Positions 7,396 through 10,629 of a stretch of DNA of 10,629 nt are shown in pieces. Source of the stretch: Clostridiaceae bacterium (GTDB taxonomy: Bacteria; Bacillota_A; Clostridia; Clostridiales; Clostridiaceae); the NCBI GenBank assembly GCA_029256485.1, contig JAQSXU010000112.1, positions 1 to 10,629 on the forward strand, in the 5' to 3' direction. The number at the start of each line of letters is the position of its first letter. Position 1 is the stretch's first letter. The translations under genes were made by a program, and so were the position numbers. A model generated the notes under the pieces. The model saw nothing but the letters and a program-made list of their open reading frames with translations. It had not been told where the DNA came from and did not search any database.

Positions 7396-7424
7396 TGGTG
7401 AACCGCAATGGTTCACCATTTTTT
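7396..7424 (+). terminator. Intrinsic terminator after gluD
   Basis: TGGTGAACC (7396-7404) pairs perfectly with GGTTCACCA (7410-7418) around a GCAAT loop, followed by six Ts. It starts 8 nt after the gluD stop and insulates the next operon. Confidence 0.94.
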
Positions 7425-7440
7425 ATTAAAATATATTTAA

Positions 7441-7469
7441 TTGACAGTTTAACTTTAAAAATGTAAAGT
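7441..7469 (+). promoter_or_regulatory. Promoter for the flavoprotein-aroH-cmk-ispH operon
   Basis: A perfect consensus -35 TTGACA (7441-7446) is followed after 17 bp by TAAAGT (7464-7469), a 4-of-6 match to the -10 consensus. The start would fall near 7476, giving a leader of about 38 nt. A second -10 option, GATAAT (7476-7481), lies just downstream with a poorer -35. Either way the inverted repeat at 7448-7473 overlaps the promoter. Confidence 0.65.
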
Positions 7470-7473
7470 TAAA
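7448..7473. repeat. Perfect 10+10 bp inverted repeat, probable operator
   Basis: TTTAACTTTA (7448-7457) and TAAAGTTAAA (7464-7473) are exact reverse complements separated by AAAATG. The repeat fills the spacer and covers the -10 box of the promoter, the classic position for a dimeric repressor. No T-tract follows, and it lies upstream of the predicted start, so it is not a terminator. I do not recognise the motif as that of a named regulator. Confidence 0.6.
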
Positions 7474-7513
7474 TAGATAATAAATTTTGTTTCTAGCATT
7501 GAGGTGATTATAT

Positions 7514-8740
7514 ATGGAAAAAACCATCGTAATAGGTGGTGGTCCTTCTGGAATGATGGCTGCAATCTCAGCTTCAGAGAAAACTCAAGTTACTTTAATT
7601 GAAAAAAACGAAAAACTTGGTAAGAAGTTATATATTACAGGAAAAGGAAGATGTAATATTACAAATAGCAAGGATATAAGTGAATTTTTTGATTACATCC
7701 CTACTAATTCTAGCTTTCTATATAGTGCTCTTTATTCATTCACAAATAGAGATACAATGAATTTTTTTGAAAACGAAGGTGTGCATCTCAAAATAGAAAG
7801 AGGAGATAGAGTTTTCCCTAACTCAGACAAATCTTCAGATATTATTTCTGCATTACAGAAAAGATTATACAAGAATAACGTGAATGTTTTATTAAATACA
7901 GAATTTAAAGATTTTATTATAAGAGAAAATAAAATAGAATCCGTAGTGCTTTCAAATGGAGAATCTATTAAAGGTGACTATTTTATAATATCCACTGGTG
8001 GTTTATCATACCCACAGACAGGTTCAACAGGTGAAAGTTTTCCCATTTTAAAAAAATTGGGGCACTCTATAACAGAATTACGTCCATCCTTAGTTCCTAT
8101 TGAAGTTAAAGAGAGTTGGATAAAGGATTTACAGGGTTTATCCTTAAAGAATGTAGAATTAAAAGTTTTAAATTCTAAAAACAAAGAAGTATATAAAGAT
8201 TTTGGTGAAATGTTATTTACTCACTTTGGTATATCCGGCCCAATTGCCTTAAGCAGCAGCAGTTTTATTAAGGATTATAAGGACTATAAAGTAGTAATAA
8301 ATTTAAAACCAGCACTATCTAATGATGAATTAGACAAGAGAATTCAAAAAGATTTTCAAAAAAATATTAATAAAGATTTTAAAAATGCCTTAGATGAACT
8401 CCTTCCAAAAAAGATTATTGAAACAATTATTAGACTATCTGAAATAGATGAAAACAAAAAAGTAAATTTAATAACTAAAGAAGAAAGGCGAAATCTTTGT
8501 AATTTAATTCAAAACTTCACCTTAAATGTTAAAGGCCTGAGACCTATAGCTGAAGCTATTATTACTTCCGGTGGTGTAAATGTTAAACAGATAGATCCAT
8601 CTACCATGAAATCAAAAATAATTACTAACTTATATTTCTCAGGTGAAATTATTGATGTAGATGCATTTACAGGAGGGTTTAATTTACAAATAGCACTATC
8701 TACAGGATATTTATCTGGTAAAATGATCGGGGATGATTAA
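7514..8740 (+). CDS. HI0933/YhiN-family FAD-dependent flavoprotein
   Basis: Predicted cytosolic FAD/NAD(P)-binding flavoprotein of the HI0933-like family (BaiN / aminoacetone oxidase-type annotations). The N-terminal FAD fold has IVIGGGPSGMMAA (5-17) and the acidic Glu30 ending strand two, then the family block GKKLYITGKGRCNITN (36-51). Further family motifs are STGGLSYPQTGSTG (160-173), FTHFGISGP (235-243), TSGGV (351-355) and GEIIDVDAFTGGFNLQIA (377-394), the last closing the FAD site. The 408-residue length is typical. The start has an excellent GAGGTGAT (7501-7508). Family functions are poorly settled: one streptococcal member was described as an aminoacetone oxidase, and E. coli YhiN was reported as a 23S rRNA dihydrouridine synthase (RdsA). 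I cannot choose between these, though the RNA role would fit a conserved housekeeping position. It leads a four-gene run and overlaps aroH by 8 nt. Confidence 0.88.
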   Translation: MEKTIVIGGGPSGMMAAISASEKTQVTLIEKNEKLGKKLYITGKGRCNITNSKDISEFFDYIPTNSSFLYSALYSFTNRDTMNFFENEGVHLKIERGDRVFPNSDKSSDIISALQKRLYKNNVNVLLNTEFKDFIIRENKIESVVLSNGESIKGDYFIISTGGLSYPQTGSTGESFPILKKLGHSITELRPSLVPIEVKESWIKDLQGLSLKNVELKVLNSKNKEVYKDFGEMLFTHFGISGPIALSSSSFIKDYKDYKVVINLKPALSNDELDKRIQKDFQKNINKDFKNALDELLPKKIIETIIRLSEIDENKKVNLITKEERRNLCNLIQNFTLNVKGLRPIAEAIITSGGVNVKQIDPSTMKSKIITNLYFSGEIIDVDAFTGGFNLQIALSTGYLSGKMIGDD

Positions 8741-9098
8741 AATAATTGCACTAAGAGGAGCAACAACAATACTGAAAAATACTGAGTATGAAATTGAGAA
8801 TAATTCTATAGAATTATTCAATGAAATTTTGGAACAGAATAAAATTGATGGAAAAGATGTTAAATCATTAATAATATCTTGTACAAATGATATTACAAAA
8901 GCTTATCCTGGGAAATTTATTAGAGAGCATTTTAATTTGCCTGATCTGGCAATCATGCATTTTAGTGAAATGTATGTTGAAAATAGCATAAAGCTTTGTA
9001 TTCGATTTTTACTTCTCATAGATGGTGTAAATAATTCTCCCAAATTTGTATATTTGAAAAATGCTTCAACTTTAAGAAAAGATTTGTTAGTCGATTAA
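8733..9098 (+). CDS. aroH: Chorismate mutase, AroH class
   Basis: Converts chorismate to prephenate at the branch towards phenylalanine and tyrosine; a homotrimer in the cytosol. The 121 residues align along their length with Bacillus subtilis AroH, the trimeric fold distinct from the common helical AroQ type. Residues matching its active site are Arg8 (in ALRGATT), Arg64 (KFIREHF), Glu79 (FSEMYVE), Arg91 (LCIRFLL), Tyr107 (FVYLKN) and Arg115 (STLRKDL). SCTNDI (49-54) replaces the more usual SxTPDL. The ATG overlaps the flavoprotein stop (ATGATTAA), and GGGG immediately before it is a poorly spaced Shine-Dalgarno, so translational coupling is likely. It is a standalone enzyme with no fused prephenate dehydratase or dehydrogenase domain and no other aro gene nearby. 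An AT-rich gap of 64 nt separates it from cmk. Confidence 0.9.
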   Translation: MIKIIALRGATTILKNTEYEIENNSIELFNEILEQNKIDGKDVKSLIISCTNDITKAYPGKFIREHFNLPDLAIMHFSEMYVENSIKLCIRFLLLIDGVNNSPKFVYLKNASTLRKDLLVD

Positions 9099-9162
9099 GT
9101 CATAAAAATGAAGGAATTTTTATTTTAATATAGAATATAATTAATCGAAAGGATGAACACAG

Positions 9163-9810
9163 ATGAATTTTAGCGTTGCAATTGATGGACCAGCAGGTGC
9201 AGGGAAAAGTACCATTGCTAAATTAGTTGGTGAAAAGTTCAATTTAATGTACATTAATACGGGTTCAATGTATAGAGCCGTTACACTATTTGCCCTTAGG
9301 AATAACATTGGAGCCAACGACATTGATAAACTGATTAAACTAATTAACTCATTAAATATGCATTTTGAGGGCGATAGATTGATAGCTAATGATGAAGACA
9401 TATCAGAGGAGATCAGGATGCCTGTTATAAGTGGAAATGTGTCAATGTTTTCATCAATAAGAGAAGTAAGGGAAATACTTGTTGATCTTCAAAAAGAAAT
9501 GGCAAAACATTATAATGTTATTATGGACGGAAGAGATATAGGTACAGTTGTGCTGTGTGATTCCCCTTATAAATTTTATTTGACAGCATCAGCTGAAAAA
9601 AGAGCTGAAAGAAGATATAATGAATTAATCTCAAAAGGTATAAGTGTTAAATATAATGACATACTTAGTGATATAATAAGAAGAGATAATATAGACTCAA
9701 CAAGGGAAGTTAGTCCTTTAACTAAAGCAAAAGATGCAATTGAAATTGATACATCAAATATGAATATTGAACAAGTTGTCAGCAAAATTGCAAGTTATAT
9801 TAAATTATAG
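9163..9810 (+). CDS. cmk: Cytidylate kinase
   Basis: Cytosolic NMP kinase phosphorylating CMP and dCMP with ATP, for nucleotide recycling. The Walker A loop is GPAGAGKST (9-17). The NMP-binding motif is YINTGSMYRA (30-39). The strand-loop MDGRDIGTVV (121-130) follows, then TASAEKRAERR (141-151) and the lid and base-recognition block RRDNIDSTREVSPLTKAKDA (173-192) leading to IEIDTS (193-198). The 215-residue length is normal. The start follows AAAGGA (9148-9153) at 9 nt. An ATG at 9153 is in another frame and overlaps the ribosome binding site, so it is rejected. ispH begins 21 nt downstream, a pairing common in clostridia, where the ispH gene often also encodes S1 domains. Confidence 0.95.
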   Translation: MNFSVAIDGPAGAGKSTIAKLVGEKFNLMYINTGSMYRAVTLFALRNNIGANDIDKLIKLINSLNMHFEGDRLIANDEDISEEIRMPVISGNVSMFSSIREVREILVDLQKEMAKHYNVIMDGRDIGTVVLCDSPYKFYLTASAEKRAERRYNELISKGISVKYNDILSDIIRRDNIDSTREVSPLTKAKDAIEIDTSNMNIEQVVSKIASYIKL

Positions 9811-9831
9811 ATATTTTATAGGGTGATTAAT

Positions 9832-10629
9832 ATGAATATTATACTGGCTGATAAAGCCGGATTTTGTTATGGTGTTAAGAGAGCAGTTGAAGAAGCATTA
9901 AAATGCAAACATAAATATAATAAGAAAATATATACTTTAGGTCCATTGATACATAATAATGATGTAGTAAATTATCTTAAGGAAAATGAAATATACCCAA
10001 TTGAATTAGATAATATTGACATTCTTAATTCTGGCGATGTAATAATTATAAGATCTCATGGAATATCAGAAAAAGAATTAACAGAATTAAAAAATAAAAA
10101 TTTAATTATTGTAGATGCAACATGCCCTTTTGTATCTAATATACAGCAAAAAGTAAAAAAGTATCATGAATTAGGGTATACTATTTTAATAGTAGGTGAT
10201 AAGAATCATCCAGAAGTGATTGGCATTAATGGTTGGTGTAATAATAGTGCAATAATTTCAAAGGATGGAAACGATTTTTCCCAAATTCCTAATAGAATTT
10301 GCGTAGTTTCACAAACAACAGAAAAACAAGAAAATTGGGAAAAGGTTTTGAGTATTGTAATTAAAAAAAGTAAGGAAATAGTTGCATTTAATACTATTTG
10401 CTCTGCTACTGAAGTGAGGCAGAAAGCCGCTAACGAATTGTCTTCAAAGGTGGATATGATGGTGGTCATTGGTGGAAAAAATAGTTCAAATACAACAAAA
10501 TTATATGAAATCTGTAAAAAAAATTGTCCTAATACAATTCACGTTGAAAATGCGGGAGAAATTCCACATTATATAAATAATGAAAAAATCAAAAATATTG
10601 GTGTTACTGCTGGAGCATCAACACCTGAT
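9832..10629 (+). CDS. ispH: 4-hydroxy-3-methylbut-2-enyl diphosphate reductase IspH, 3' end beyond the window
   Basis: Iron-sulfur enzyme making isopentenyl and dimethylallyl diphosphate in the last step of the MEP isoprenoid pathway. The frame stays open for 266 codons to the window edge. All three cluster-ligand cysteines are present: Cys12 (AGFCYGV), Cys98 (DATCPFV) and Cys190 (NTICSATEVRQ). Substrate-pocket residues visible are His41 (GPLIHNNDV), His76 (IRSHG), the HPE motif (126-128), SSNT (218-221) and GAST (261-264). Those motifs nearly complete the IspH domain, so about 10-20 more residues would finish it. In many clostridia the same gene continues into several ribosomal-protein-S1 RNA-binding domains; that part would lie outside the window and cannot be confirmed. 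The start is set by GGGTGAT (9821-9827) 4 nt before the ATG, and it lies 21 nt after cmk, so it is very likely co-transcribed. Confidence 0.95.
   Translation, partial: MNIILADKAGFCYGVKRAVEEALKCKHKYNKKIYTLGPLIHNNDVVNYLKENEIYPIELDNIDILNSGDVIIIRSHGISEKELTELKNKNLIIVDATCPFVSNIQQKVKKYHELGYTILIVGDKNHPEVIGINGWCNNSAIISKDGNDFSQIPNRICVVSQTTEKQENWEKVLSIVIKKSKEIVAFNTICSATEVRQKAANELSSKVDMMVVIGGKNSSNTTKLYEICKKNCPNTIHVENAGEIPHYINNEKIKNIGVTAGASTPD

Noticed and set aside
9102..9123. ATAAAAAT/ATTTTTAT hairpin between aroH and cmk as a terminator
   Set aside because: The 8-bp stem is entirely A/T and would be too weak to terminate. The genes around it look co-transcribed.
9141..9401. 86-codon open frame on the minus strand
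   Set aside because: It is antisense to the Walker A region of cmk, with no family-like protein features.
10206..10469. 87-codon open frame on the minus strand
   Set aside because: It is antisense to ispH over a region holding the third cluster cysteine motif, so it is a shadow of a real gene.

Overview
This window is low-GC, AT-rich DNA with strong Shine-Dalgarno sites. All genes lie on the plus strand. The proteins are typical of Clostridium sensu stricto or close relatives: a 421-residue clostridial glutamate dehydrogenase, a mammal-length urocanase, and a cmk-ispH gene pair. I cannot name the species. GC content and codon choice look uniform, and I see no insertion sequence, prophage, CRISPR array, tRNA or rRNA.

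Layout. (1) 35-1435: a membrane-bound, processive-type family 2 glycosyltransferase, closed by a clear intrinsic terminator. (2) 1569-3596: a solitary urocanate hydratase (hutU) with its own promoter and a hairpin with a weak U-tract after it. (3) 3673-4957: an RNA-modification pair, rluB-type 23S rRNA pseudouridine synthase and mnmM (formerly ytqB) tRNA wobble-uridine methyltransferase, 28 nt apart. (4) 5051-5935: a MurR/RpiR-family regulator with its own extended -10 promoter and a terminator whose stem overlaps the stop codon. (5) 6122-7387: catabolic NAD-type glutamate dehydrogenase (gluD) with an AT-rich leader and a strong terminator. (6) 7514 to the window end: a tight co-directional run of an HI0933/YhiN-family flavoprotein, AroH-type chorismate mutase, cytidylate kinase (cmk) and IspH, which is cut by the window edge. 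A consensus TTGACA promoter precedes this run, with a perfect 10+10 bp inverted repeat placed where a repressor operator would sit.

How the genes relate. Two enzymes belong to amino-acid catabolism: urocanase, on the histidine-to-glutamate route, and GluD, which deaminates glutamate to 2-oxoglutarate. They are in separate transcription units, so this is a thematic link and not an operon. Three products are known or suspected RNA-modification enzymes (RluB, MnmM, and possibly the YhiN-like flavoprotein). The last operon is housekeeping: aromatic amino acids, CMP/dCMP phosphorylation and isoprenoid precursors.

I see no clearly novel multi-gene system. The least explained signals are regulatory: the palindrome over the last operon's promoter, the AT-rich inverted repeat just before the gluD ribosome binding site, and the RpiR-type regulator of unknown ligand beside gluD.
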